This document shows, piece by piece, positions 33,001 to 42,112 of a stretch of DNA of 64,000 nt (within the stretch, counting starts at the first letter, position 1; every line of letters begins with the position of its first letter). Origin of the DNA: Plasmodium brasilianum (lineage: Eukaryota > Apicomplexa > Aconoidasida > Haemosporida > Plasmodiidae); assembly GCF_023973825.1 (NCBI RefSeq), contig NC_090114.1, forward strand, positions 310,001 through 374,000, written 5' to 3'. The notes under the pieces are model-generated. The model worked only from the letters and a program-made list of their open reading frames with translations. It was not told the DNA's origin and ran no database searches. The translations under genes were made by a program, and so were the position numbers.

Positions 33001-33335
33001 TAGCAAATGATGAAGCTAATTGGTTACCTTGGCTTAAGTGGATAACATCTAAAAGAGCTGTTGTTCATATAACTAAATTAAACGAGCATTTAGAAAATGC
33101 TGACTATTCCTTATTAGATAAACTAAATAAAATAAATAAAGCTGTTAACCTTAAAAATGTTACTGTTTCTGATAATTACTATTTCTATGGAAATGATACA
33201 GGATTCTCAAATGATTATAGTGACCCCAACTATAACCAAATAGATGATAATAATTTTAATTCGAGCTTAAACGATGCCAAGGAGGAAGTAGAGCAGGTGG
33301 AGGAAATTGTAGAAAATTGGGAAGACTTGCTTTAA
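27015..33335 (+). CDS. UPF1-family SF1 RNA/DNA helicase with dsRBD-like repeats
   Basis: A single-frame ORF of 2106 residues. The C-terminal helicase is complete: motif I GPPGTGKT (1621-1628), motif II DECA (1749-1752), motif III GDHKQLPP (1774-1781), motif IV QRRMH (1815-1819, where UPF1 has YRMH), then IDGFQGKEKD and LNVMLTRAKRG. A UPF1-like 1B domain precedes it (from about 1395). Three segments at about 755-800, 832-880 and 1084-1140 look like divergent dsRBDs; the third has CTLEWEWKNGKVTCKSK and GSTKSLAKCEAAYDML. The Cys/His domain that binds UPF2 in true UPF1 is absent, so this is a paralogue, not the decay factor itself. Residues 1-750 are Asn/Ser-rich with a near-perfect 21-nt repeat. 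From memory it resembles the P. falciparum protein named erythrocyte membrane-associated antigen. The first 85 residues are basic and partly hydrophobic; the start may lie in an upstream exon. Confidence 0.9.
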   Translation: MILRKPQKILPSNRYMYIFSLINVLKAATAIIKPNYYCTCFYNSVFLPHLTKKANILSLRNRPNKKNYNAFICKYSKKYKMSNKFSNSISMNANNENEKILNENNVTQFNKNSNDVKNYNRGFSQFRNSVFSKQYTHNNNSSNNNNNSSNNNNNSSNNNNNSSNNNNNNSGNSNNISSNKSKNKMTSSYISSNSNYVNNNNVSGSISTKYTNNSPQHSGYFSRESGKKSNEESHSFSETKLNVNTSANYTDYNIKDSKNYSMNIQHNHNGNSNNNNNNNPYMNDNDVNINNFKMNNFNKEHMLLKNAKDKNMCSNNVSARSGSNMNTTNAVNGIYQENSMKNFNYKSNVNEKRLNMEGISNNNNFTKGNERFSYLNDNYPSNMKSKMKNAFSSNKKNMSSYNTNLNNAASHQYSKNLENVKYMQKNYKGEISEDIMNNSSNNNNNSSSNNNNMNNCDLNKKFGMFGDPSMNNVDMNNMANADDSMGYNDKANSEAITTNNPSSNTHRSNSSMRTHKLNSLIKNEESKRSEKFENAHHDKDYMYEKTNNLRGMMDNSPVYNNRNRNKMISNNYNAMNTMSGMFGPVKSGSRMNNVNSINNLSSVDYGNKMIGEHEKGANSGMNKNTRNISYENKTNNYNNDMNKLKSYEAKKNDYYGNYASSSSLKNMNIVNSVSNASGVLNKMDDSYNGNNINRQSSLNSGTSSPNLDADAFSFYDFNDFLNYMYKDENILTLFYIRKNYLKAESREEFVNEDDKIKYSIIWTFANDEKIAVSGTHNTKKLSKKVCVKKILLKLKNISLLELDQMTKWMINSLNVILKVEHKNMENKLNTNNNIYCSNIEWKVNNKMYQSTGVHAHEKIAEIIATQKLYMLLYDIKDQLIKETEYMKMVEEKKGGGNMHVNTNKMYENNNNNNNNVFEKMMGNMGGKYDHLKGQGANRNFGDNMLYKNSSSIGSGNHYNNAIYRANDKTSLNADNPMLQPGVATLYGRTMNNSIDMSNVINNAGNMNFANSGSSNNNNIIMSNMNDKMGAGDSMNGLNNAGVGTAGISDPSELITYSLTKQDASSIQMLRNNIASRYKIHQTENFEQVYNLYKCTLEWEWKNGKVTCKSKSVGYGSTKSLAKCEAAYDMLVKNNLIEYVSSTDRKNAQYIRDLISKDLTKALNLAVQFIIQYSSSAWSIFLIFLLRELLIDGNYDNINRLLNTLVEVSKEGRIEVDNINKLNNTNSSSTNNMNNYTNNMCNANNYNGEISKGMYNNAGEEVYTNSSSNLFFCNPYIQNKCDNSNYVHKLVSIDLWEKLIDECVVVLNDKLCFHCITLLQEVELDYSIFISKSAHDYYKKYRIMLALELQANLAQSIQEKRDFEYLHENKSLLLKMKSITLPILSFTCTLTTEEKEWMKSTQMREDDIVLLKPCDQLLKDEDAWSNSLIGSITSTKSDNTSYNINVRIFSAENTKKANVKYTKYKLYLLLNIVTHERMLQALRSITFIGSVPTQYQSPYVFTPEIRFLILHTYNKHGKFIAQNGKLNEEIADYEKIKMDFHNNESLKNPHDDILREYSREAKNPYEDLLNEALNKQIGNTHVDEIDQYLIESINLPTNLPLNDSQKLACLSALTRRLTLVQGPPGTGKTHVACAIIDSWHRQNSNKKILAVADSNVAANNLVEGLKKRNIQAVRVGAGSDSDFHEEAIMEFHRYKDLLKLRKNNMQKEAKVMKALLFLEAVKKYNVVIATCVGSGHEIFDNEKFERVIIDECAQSIEPSNLIPLGHYCNNLVLIGDHKQLPPTIISPDAIKLGLDKSLLERFVMAKIAPVHLLTTQRRMHLSICTFPNFHFYDNKLKTANVTEENRPIIKGFLWPNPKCRLAFIDVSLGKPGSKFENAYGTSKFNLYEIEPLISVLKSIINEGCVSVDEIGILTAYDAQKMKLKKAVQESFPYEAAHRIEIDSIDGFQGKEKDLILFSAVRSNANNELGFLRDARRLNVMLTRAKRGVILFGDQYTLANDEANWLPWLKWITSKRAVVHITKLNEHLENADYSLLDKLNKINKAVNLKNVTVSDNYYFYGNDTGFSNDYSDPNYNQIDDNNFNSSLNDAKEEVEQVEEIVENWEDLL
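27427..27530 (+). repeat. 21-nt coding repeat (NNNNNSS)
   Basis: About four near-identical 21-nt units encode Asn5-Ser2 in the N-terminal region of the UPF1-like protein. Conservation at the DNA level, including the agcagc serine codons, shows recent expansion. Confidence 0.9.
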
Positions 33336-35193
33336 TTACAGTAAATTGAGAATGGGTTGAGGAAAAATAAAAAAAAGAAAGAAAAGAAAGAAAGAAAGAA
33401 AGAAAAGAAAAGAAAAAAGGTTATTCTAAATTAATGCTTGAACCGATGTATTATAGTAGGAGAATAATTACTGTACGACTACAGCATATAACTACAAGCA
33501 TAAACACATATGTGAACAGTTTAATGAAAATTTTCCATACATATAAGAACAAATGAATAGTGGCAAGCAATAAATATATATATTTTTATGAACAAGTATA
33601 ATTGTGGTCATGAGAAAGAATTATAATAAAAATGGCAATTAATATGAGTGCCATTTTACAAACATACAAGTAACCTCCGCAAGTAGTTTATATCGTTCGT
33701 CTTTTATAGATTATCAGTGCGTGCATGTATGTACATAAATATATATTCGTATGTATATATTTTATACATACATATATACACGTGCAGAAATTTATCGTGC
33801 ACACTGCACATTAATATAAAAGGCATTCCAATAAAGTATGCCGTTATTCCTTTTGTGTGCATTTAAAAATATTTTGTTGTATTTTTTATATATATGGATG
33901 TAATAAAATTCATGCACAAAGATAAAAAAAAAAATTCAACTTTAATTAAAGTTGCTTTAATGTACACATACATATATATATATGCTTACGTAAAATATTC
34001 TTGCAGTTTTTCATAATTTTTCCGTAAATTGAAACAACAGTTAAAAATTGTACGCAAAATTACATGGAAAATGCATGCAGTATATTCCATACAGAGGAAT
34101 TATGCTATTCATTCAATACATACGATGCTTGTATTATTTAACACGCATTACCCATTCAACCATCTCGCAATATAATGTATATATACATATGTTTATGCAT
34201 ATTCATACATATACGCATTTATATATGTACAAATTTAGGTATTTATTTTTTCTTTCCTTTTTTCCTTGTTCAATTTACAATGCTGCGGTGAATTTTTCAT
34301 ACAGTTTTAAAATCTGTATTATATTTAAGCTGCTCTTAAAATATAATTTTTTCTAATATATTATCAGTATTATTTTGCCTATACATTTAATAGTCATTTA
34401 GGCAAAAAGTTTATTCTTTTTATTTTTTTCTTTTATCCATGAACAATTAATGTTAACCTTATATGCAGAAATTAAACTTTTTTTATTTTACTTTCTTTAT
34501 TTCTCATAAAAGCGTTAAAAGAAAAAGAACCACTGGTAGATACATAATAAATACCGATTAACCTCTCACTGCTATTAAAGGCGGATAAACGCCAAGACTG
34601 TTAAAGCAGACAAAATGTATAGAAGTATAAATAGGTATACATGCACGTACACAATAATACGTACGTATATACATAATAACGTTAGAAAACACCAATATCC
34701 CCAGAAACTATATATGCATTATCACATAAAATATTTTTTTTTTTTTTGTACATATTTTTTTTATCGAAAAAAAATGAGGCAATAATATAAACAGAGCACA
34801 TCAAAATTTAATATATTCACCTGATTATTTCAAAAATAGAAAAATATTTTCCCTTTTCTTTTAATATACGTTTATGAAGCTGAAAATGCAATTTTATTTC
34901 TCTTTTTTTTTTTTTTTATTCATTTCTTTATTTTCGAATATACTTAGGAAAATTTAAATGAAATTTTGAAAAATAACATTTTTAAAAAAGAAATACTTCA
35001 TTACGTTTATTATTTTGGACATAATTACTTTTCATAAAAACCATAATTAAAATTAAGAAACATTTACATTAGGATATTATAAAGAAATGAAGTAAATGAA
35101 TGAATCTTTTATTTATTATTTTTTTTAAATACAATTGTATGTTTTATCCATATGTCTAGATAAGCAAAATTAAGGAACAAAAAAAAAAAAAAA

Positions 35194-35236
<43 letters not shown>

Positions 35237-35292
35237 TTTTGATTTATTCCAATTATGTAATGTAATTTCTCACAGCTATAAAATGTTTTAAA
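33336..35292. other. intergenic between the UPF1-like and SF-assemblin genes
   Basis: It starts with a (GAAA)n tract (about 33374-33417). It also holds an 18-bp perfect palindrome (33937-33954), a TGCATGCA octamer (34072-34079), a possible two-part hairpin (34569-34609), and an (AAT)n run with a poly(A) tract (about 35179-35235) just before the SF-assemblin start. No gene is supported. Confidence 0.45.
35195..35235. repeat. (AAT)n microsatellite
   Basis: About 13 trinucleotide units follow a poly(A) tract, 58 bp upstream of the proposed SF-assemblin ATG. Confidence 0.9.
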
Positions 35293-37395
35293 ATGGGTAA
35301 AAAAAAAAGAATGTTAAAAAAAAATGCATTTATTTTTTTACAGGCGTAGTAATGATTTGCTTATGAGTATCTGCATCATGTTTGTACATATATATAATAT
35401 ATATACATTTTTTTTTTTTTTTTTCCCTCCTATTTTCTTATGTATAGAAGATTTAAGTAAGAGCGGAATTTATAGTAAACAGTTTTCCTTAAGCCAGAAC
35501 AAGCACAATAGTGTATATAAAGAAATATATGAATATATATATACAGTTATAACCTATACTTTTTACGCATCCATGCTTAGAATTCTTCACAACTGCATAA
35601 ACACGTTATTGCGTAATTACCTATATATGTGTCTTTTTCAAACTACAGGAGAAACTTCAGAGGCTTGAGAAAAGATTAAGTGGGTTACACTTTAGCATTG
35701 AGTTGCAGAAAAATGAAAAAATAGAAGTATAATTTGAAATAATGAAAAATCTACAAAGTATATATTTACTTACTATTTTTTCTCAATTTTTAAAATAAAT
35801 ATTAAGAAATAGTTTCATATTATATACTTACACTAATGTAGCAATTTTTATTTTTTAAAACTCAAGAAATTAAATGAAAAGATCAACGCATTAGAGGAGA
35901 AGCTTGTGGAAATGAACGAAAACTCTAATAGGACATTCGAAAGATTGAATGAAAAGGTAAGGAGAGATGGTAGAACTTTGTGAACTTTTACTAATTAGTT
36001 CACATATATATGCATATTCTTACCCCTTTTAGAAAATGTGCTAAATATTTCTAATTTTTTTTTTTTTTATTCTGTTCTTCCCACACAACCCATATACATT
36101 CATACGCAAATGTCAGCTTAACGATATTAAAATGGATGTTAATAATTATAAAGCTGAGTTGGAGGAATTTAAAAATGACCACCAAATGAAATTACAAGCC
36201 CTTGAGCAAAAGTAAAGAAGAATGAGAATGTGGCTTCTTGCCTACATATGCCCACAGTTATATATATCAATATATACGTATATGTGCTCGTGGATATATA
36301 GCTTTAATTTCCTTCCCTTTTTTTTTTTTTTTTTTATGACATTTTTCTTTACTCGAGCAGAGCGGAAGATTTTATAAACAAAGAAAAGGAAGAGTGGAAC
36401 AAACTTAAAATAAAATTGATAAAAGATTTTCAAAATAAAGCTAGCTTATTAAAGTATTATAAGTTTTTTTTTTTTTTTTTAAATATTTCATCACACATGT
36501 ATAAAATATATTATTTGTACGTTTATGTATAAATATAAAGATTTATACATATAGCTTATGTGTGTACCGCCATAGGGAGGAGATTACAGAGGAATATGAC
36601 CTTCTGGAGGAAAAGGAAGATTCGTTAAAAAAATATTATGACGTAAGAATTAACATTTTCATAATATTTTTGCATGTATATTAGTCTTACACAAAAATAA
36701 TTTTTAACCAATTTATCGATATGTATATTCATTTATATATGTTTATATTTTGTAACCCTCTTCCCCAGTGCGAGATTAACAATCTGAAATCTATTGTTCA
36801 AAATGAAATAAGCGAAAGGGTAAAAACAGAAAAGGAAATTCTAAGGGATGTAGATGACAAAATAAACGAAATTATTAAAATTATTAAGAATGAGAAAATT
36901 ACAAGGTAATTCATACTTTTAAAAGTAAAATTGTACAAATAAGGAACAAATAATGACATACATATCCCATTATATATATATATATATATATATGTTACAT
37001 GCTCCAAAATTTTCTTTTTTATTTAGAGAAAATTATTCTGAAAATTTAGTATCCCTTATTGAGCAATACTTTTCAAGAATAAAAAAAGAAATAGATAAAG
37101 TATAAATTTTTTAATAAGAAAAAAAAAAAGGAAAAAAAAAAAGGAAAAAAAAAAAAGAAAAAAAAAACTATACTACTCTACAATTTATGCAATAAAAATA
37201 TTTTGTAGAAAAATCCAGAACAAGAATATGTGTGCAGACGTGTACTTATATTTGTTCGTTTGTACCACTATATATTCATCTATTCGCTTATCTTTTCAAT
37301 TTTCAAAGGAACGACTGGAAAGGAAAGATACGGAAGAAACCCTAGTTCATCTAATGGAAGAAGCTTTGGATAAAATAGGCATACCTTTTGCATAA
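35293..37395 (+). CDS. SFA: SF-assemblin-like striated-fibre protein (10 exons)
   Basis: I assembled this from GT..AG sites: 35293-35296, 35448-35512, 35649-35726, 35867-35956, 36117-36211, 36361-36453, 36576-36642, 36769-36905, 37027-37099, 37309-37395. The exons sum to 789 nt, 262 residues plus stop, and every junction keeps frame. The product is one continuous coiled coil with almost no Gly/Pro. It ends in SLIEQYFSRIKKEIDKERLE then DTEETLVHLMEEALDKI, the pattern that closes SF-assemblins and the related giardins. About 260-290 residues is the family norm. In apicomplexans SF-assemblins form a fibre tied to the centrosome and daughter-cell apical end; in algae they form rootlets at basal bodies. 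Exon 1 is only ATGG, so the start is the least certain part; exons 2-10 are firm. The many introns contrast with the intron-free neighbours. Confidence 0.85.
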
Positions 37396-38164
37396 AAAAT
37401 ATAAAAAAAAAAAAAATTTCCATAATCTTTTTTTTAAATTCTCATTCATAATATTATAAATTCCACACTTGTATGTAATTTTTATTTTGTATCATTTAAA
37501 TGATTCACCGGAATAACTTTTCTCAATTTCTGCATTTGTTTTATTTGTTTTTGATACATCTCCATTGTGTTGTCGTATATATGTACGGGCATACTTACAC
37601 ATATGCATATATATGTACATATGTTTAGAACCGTTTATCTCTTTTTTTCGTTGCTGTCTCCGTTTGTACAACTTAATATATATTTTTTAAAATTCCTTTT
37701 TTTTTTTTTTTTTTTTTAATAAATTTGCATTTTTGTTTATCAAAATACAAAATAAAAAATACCAACTTGAAAAATTAAAAAATTAAAAAGGTAAAAAAGT
37801 AAAAGAAATAAAAAAAAATAAAAGAAAATAAAAAAAAATAAAAGAAAATAAAAGGAAATAAAAAAAAAGAAAAGAAAATACCTTAATGAATAAAAATCCA
37901 TACACACTCCAAAAAAAAAAAAAAAAAAAAAAAAATTTAACAGAAATCACAATTAACAATACAACCTAAAATACGCGAAACAACAAATACAGTATTTGTA
38001 AAGTTTTATATTTATAACATCATAATGAAAAAGAATCCCTGTTTATTTTATTTCACTCAAATTTGTTCCAATAGATCAATTTGTCAAATTTGATCAAATT
38101 TACTCAAATTTATTCAAATGTTTTTAATTTTTTTGGTAAAAGCACAGTGATGTATGCGAGTTTT
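37396..38164. other. convergent intergenic region with A-rich and 10-bp repeats
   Basis: This lies between the 3' ends of the SF-assemblin (+) and Cys-rich (-) genes. An A-rich array of aaaataaaag-like units runs from about 37789 to 37885, with poly(A) at 37912-37935. A 10-bp repeat tcaaatttNN lies at 38084-38120. No gene is seen. Confidence 0.55.
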
Positions 38165-38803
38165 CTATTTGCAGGGATCTGGCAATGCATCCAATTTAGT
38201 ACAGTTTAATAAGCTCCTGAAGCAGTTTTTCTCTGTACAGGATTTACATTCATTATTACACTGATCTTTTGCACATTGTTTGTTACAAGATATAAAAGAA
38301 CATCCTATGAATGTGGAGAAGCAACTTAAACATGTAGGTGAAAACTCAATGTTATATTTTTTTAAATATTTTGTTACACAAATATCTATTAAATATGGCT
38401 TAGCTGATGACACTTTTGCACAATCAAGGAGTACTTTGTAAAAATCATTAGATGCTACATTATTCTTATCTCCTTTAAATAAATGAATTAAAAGTTCTTT
38501 TGGTTGATTGCTTCTTATTCTTATTGAATCTTCTGCACTTTTGTTCAATTCCTCATCAACTTTTTCCATATGATGATGATAATCATTCTTTAAAAACTTC
38601 TCTCCATTTATTAACTTTTGTTCAACTGCTCCTGTACACCCTTTGTTATCATCCTTTTTAAAAAAAATGCCTAAAGTATTCATTTTGTTTTCATTTTTTG
38701 AAATATTATCGTTGTTAGTTATTCCATCTGAGCATTTTACAACACCTTTACATACTACATTAAGTAGAACAAAAAAAACTAAACACTTTGATATGGGCTT
38801 CAT
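38165..38803 (-). CDS. secreted cysteine-rich protein
   Basis: A complete single-exon ORF of 212 residues. Residues 1-22 are a clear signal peptide (KCLVFFVLLNVVCKG core), and there is no other membrane segment or GPI-type tail. Residues 25-125 are polar and variable. The C-terminal domain has C128 and C142, then eleven Cys at 158, 161, 168, 173, 177, 182, 186, 189, 194, 201 and 211 (spacing 2-6-4-3-4-3-2-4-6-9), ending DPCK at the C-terminus. This density implies a small disulfide-bonded domain outside the cell or in a secretory organelle. I do not recognise the family: it is not 6-Cys, EGF, TSP1 or DBL by spacing. It stands alone, with 3.3 kb of upstream sequence. Confidence 0.85.
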   Translation of the reverse strand: MKPISKCLVFFVLLNVVCKGVVKCSDGITNNDNISKNENKMNTLGIFFKKDDNKGCTGAVEQKLINGEKFLKNDYHHHMEKVDEELNKSAEDSIRIRSNQPKELLIHLFKGDKNNVASNDFYKVLLDCAKVSSAKPYLIDICVTKYLKKYNIEFSPTCLSCFSTFIGCSFISCNKQCAKDQCNNECKSCTEKNCFRSLLNCTKLDALPDPCK

Positions 38804-41800
38804 TTTTTTTAAGGAAAATAATAATATAAATTTAAAATGTTATATATATTTTGTTATTTTTTATTTTATTATATTTTATATAATAGTTATGTTTTATTTT
38901 TATTTCCAATTATATTTTATTTTTAAGATATATTTTTTTATTTATACATCTATAAATTCTATGTTGTTTCACTTTTATGCAAAATAACTCTAAATTGTAT
39001 GTACTAACTTGTTATAATAAAAAATTAGGTAAAATAGAAAAAAAAAAAAAAAATTAATTTCAACGTGGTATAATTATTACTACAAAAGAAAGATGGATTT
39101 TACTTTAAAACAATTTAATTTTGTTCCGTAATTTATTTTAATTAAATAGCTATTTTTATTTTATACTACATATATATATATTATTTTACATTATTTTTAA
39201 TACATAAGGATGTGTTTAAAATCTTAATTCTATAAAATTTTTGCTATTGACAATTATACATAAATATATATATAGATGTTATACATTGCAATATAAAAGT
39301 GTGGGGTACAAAACTATATTTTTATTATTATGCTTTAATTTTTATGTTACGAACTCACTTAATACCTATGTAAACATAGGGTATTTTTATAGAAAGAGGA
39401 GAAAAAATTAAAGAATTTTCTCAAACTAATATCCAAAAAAAAAATGAGAGATTCTATACTAGCCTTTAGACCTACATAATTTATATACTGTTAAATATAA
39501 TGTGCTTTATATTTTTAAATTAATCTTAAAAGTAATTAGAAGCATCTAATTATTATTACGTACTTATATATATGTATATACATATTATAAAAGAAAAAAA
39601 AAAAAAAAAAATTTTCCGTTCTAATGCAATTAGAAAATTGATAAGAATAGCGGTAGAAACATTATAATTGCTGCGTGTGTTTTTTTATATATAATATACA
39701 CTTTTTATTTAATTATTTAAATAAGAAGCTACATGTGATCACGTGAAACAATAAATTCCCTTTTTACTTACCTTAAAATATGTAAAATCATTTTTAGAAA
39801 AAAAACTAGGAGAGAAAAAAAAAAACTGCATTAATTTTACCACCATTTATGAGATCAATAAATTCCTAAAAAATATATAAGCAACACGCACGTTACATTT
39901 ATTTAAATTTATGCATATAATAATATATATTGTATTATAAATATATTTATATATAACTATTCAAAATTTTACGTTACCCTAAGATAACATGAAAAAAAAA
40001 TATATGAAAAATAAGCATATTGAAAAAAATTAAAACGCAAATTAGTTTATATAATTTTTTTAATCATGAAAATTTATTAAATTAGGTAAATTTTAATAAA
40101 AAATAATGTTAAGAAAGAGAAGGATAAAGTATACAATTTTTCTTTTCAATTGGTACGATTGTTGTTGCATATAATACCCGTTTTGCATCATTTATGTTGG
40201 AATAATTGTAAAAAAAAAAAAAAAAGAAATTGTAAAAAATAAATTTATAGCTGAAAAAACAAATATAAATTAATGTTAGAATAATATTATTTTTATAAAA
40301 TAATTAATATAATATTCGAATAAAGAAATGTTAAATATATATATATTTATGTATGTATGTATGTATGTATGTATGTACGTAAGTAGTAGGATGTAAATTA
40401 AAATTAGCATTAGTTATTAAAATAAAAAAAAAAAAAAAAAAAAAAAAAAAGTGTTAAAATTAAATTCTTCTAAACAATTAAATGGTAGAATATGCTGAAA
40501 TGATGAAAAATTGAAAAATGTCATATAATACATAATGTATAATATATAATAACTTTCCAACATATCCTAAAGTTGTGACATTTGTTTAAATCATACACAT
40601 TTAAGACCTTTATTTTATTATTGCTATCATCACAAAACAAGTTTAATATTTTATTTCCCCTTTTATTTCCTCTTTTTTTTTTTTTTTTTTTTTTTTATGT
40701 TAAAACATTAAGTTGTTATTTTCGTTATATATCGTCTTAATAAGAGGGAACAGTTAAGGACAACTTCTGAGCCTTTTCCTTATTAAAATTATCTTTTTAT
40801 GTTATTCATTCTGTTATATTGGTGAAAAGTGATTCAAGAGAAGATATATTAAAAAGCTATGCTTATAAAAAAGATGTTACTCTTAGGCGCCATTCAGTAA
40901 CTGCCTTTTTCTTTTTTATCATTTTGTTCAGAAATAAAAGTTTTAATTTCAAGGTTTTTTAAAAATATACATATATATATATATATATGTTTACGAAGAC
41001 TCAGTAAATCCGAAACCCATGTACACTTCAGTATTTTGCGCATAACTCTTGGAAAAAGGCTCTAATAATATTTCTCCCCATACTTTTTATTATTTACCCG
41101 CTTAATGCATATTTTTAAATAAAATACGTCATAAATTTTTATACGAATTATTACTTCAATATTAACAATTCTCACTTAATTAAATAAAAAGAAATTTCTT
41201 TTTAAAAGTTTTACATTTCCTTCCTCTTATTAATTAAAGTTACAAATATATATTTCAATATGTTCCTGACAAAGGTCATACTATCCCCATAATATACGGT
41301 AAAAGCAATTATATTTTTTTTTTTTACTCTAAAAGAAAAAAGTTAGACAGAAAAAGAAAAAAAAAAAAAATGCTTACAGGATGAATATACACTTTGAAGA
41401 ATCTACTTTTTATCCTTCGCTTTAATTTTGTATCCTCTTCTTTTGTTTGAGATGCGTGCAATGTGGGAAGCCTGTCTTTATTCGAAAATGCGATAAAAAG
41501 AGTATGTCCATACATATATATATGCATGGGCACATAATACCTTTATATTTGGTCATGCTTTGTATTATCGTATTTATTTCTTTAATTGTGCGTGAGAAAA
41601 TAATTAGAATTAAGTTGATCACACTAAGTACATCTACTTATTCGAAAAAAAAAAAAAAAAAAGAAAGAAAATCACATTTTATAGTGAATACTTCTGTCGA
41701 TATAGGAATACCATTAATAAATCATATAGAAAAAAAAAAGAAAAATAAGATAAAAAAAAAGGTAAGAAAAAAAAAAAAAAAAAAAGTCTATCATATTTAT

Positions 41801-42112
41801 TTCCTTTCCTTCTATTTATATACATTTTCCTATGCAAACCTCCATAAACATAAGTATCTGATATATAGAATATGCCAATGCAGCAATGTTTATGCGGATA
41901 AGACTCCTAATGATTTTAGACATCTTTACATCAACATCTACACCTACACCTAATTCTACATCTATATGTACACCTATTTCTGCTTCCATATCTATACCTC
42001 TGCGCCTATATATATATGGCCTACTCTTACCTCTAAAAGAACTCGTGTAGATGCATAGTTACCCACATTCAAACCTTCCTATTATTGCATCCTCCTTTGA
42101 GAAAGAGTCAAA
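38804..42112. promoter_or_regulatory. 3.3-kb divergent intergenic region
   Basis: This holds the promoters of the Cys-rich (-) and coiled-coil (+) genes. It contains a hairpin at 39361-39385, a (TATG)n run at about 40348-40376, a long poly(A) at 40422-40450 and poly(T) at about 40673-40696. The part from 40730 to 41100 is less AT-rich. A 168-codon ORF at 41447-41953 is mostly Lys runs and is not called. Imperfect acacct/acatct units lie near 41925-42005, just before the coiled-coil gene. Confidence 0.4.
40348..40376. repeat. (TATG)n microsatellite, about 7 units
   Basis: A short tetranucleotide run in the divergent spacer; the last unit is altered to TACG. Confidence 0.9.

Noticed and set aside
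35324..35668. 114-codon plus-strand ORF taken as one gene
   Set aside because: It reads through SF-assemblin exon 2 and flanking introns; the Phe run is an acceptor-site T tract.
40876..40901. 6-bp hairpin gttact/agtaac around ggcgcc
   Set aside because: Too short to support a function on its own.
41447..41953. 168-codon ORF before the coiled-coil gene
   Set aside because: Beyond a short CVQCGKP start it is Lys runs from A-tracts, with an overlapping antisense ORF and no domain. Probably chance or leader sequence.
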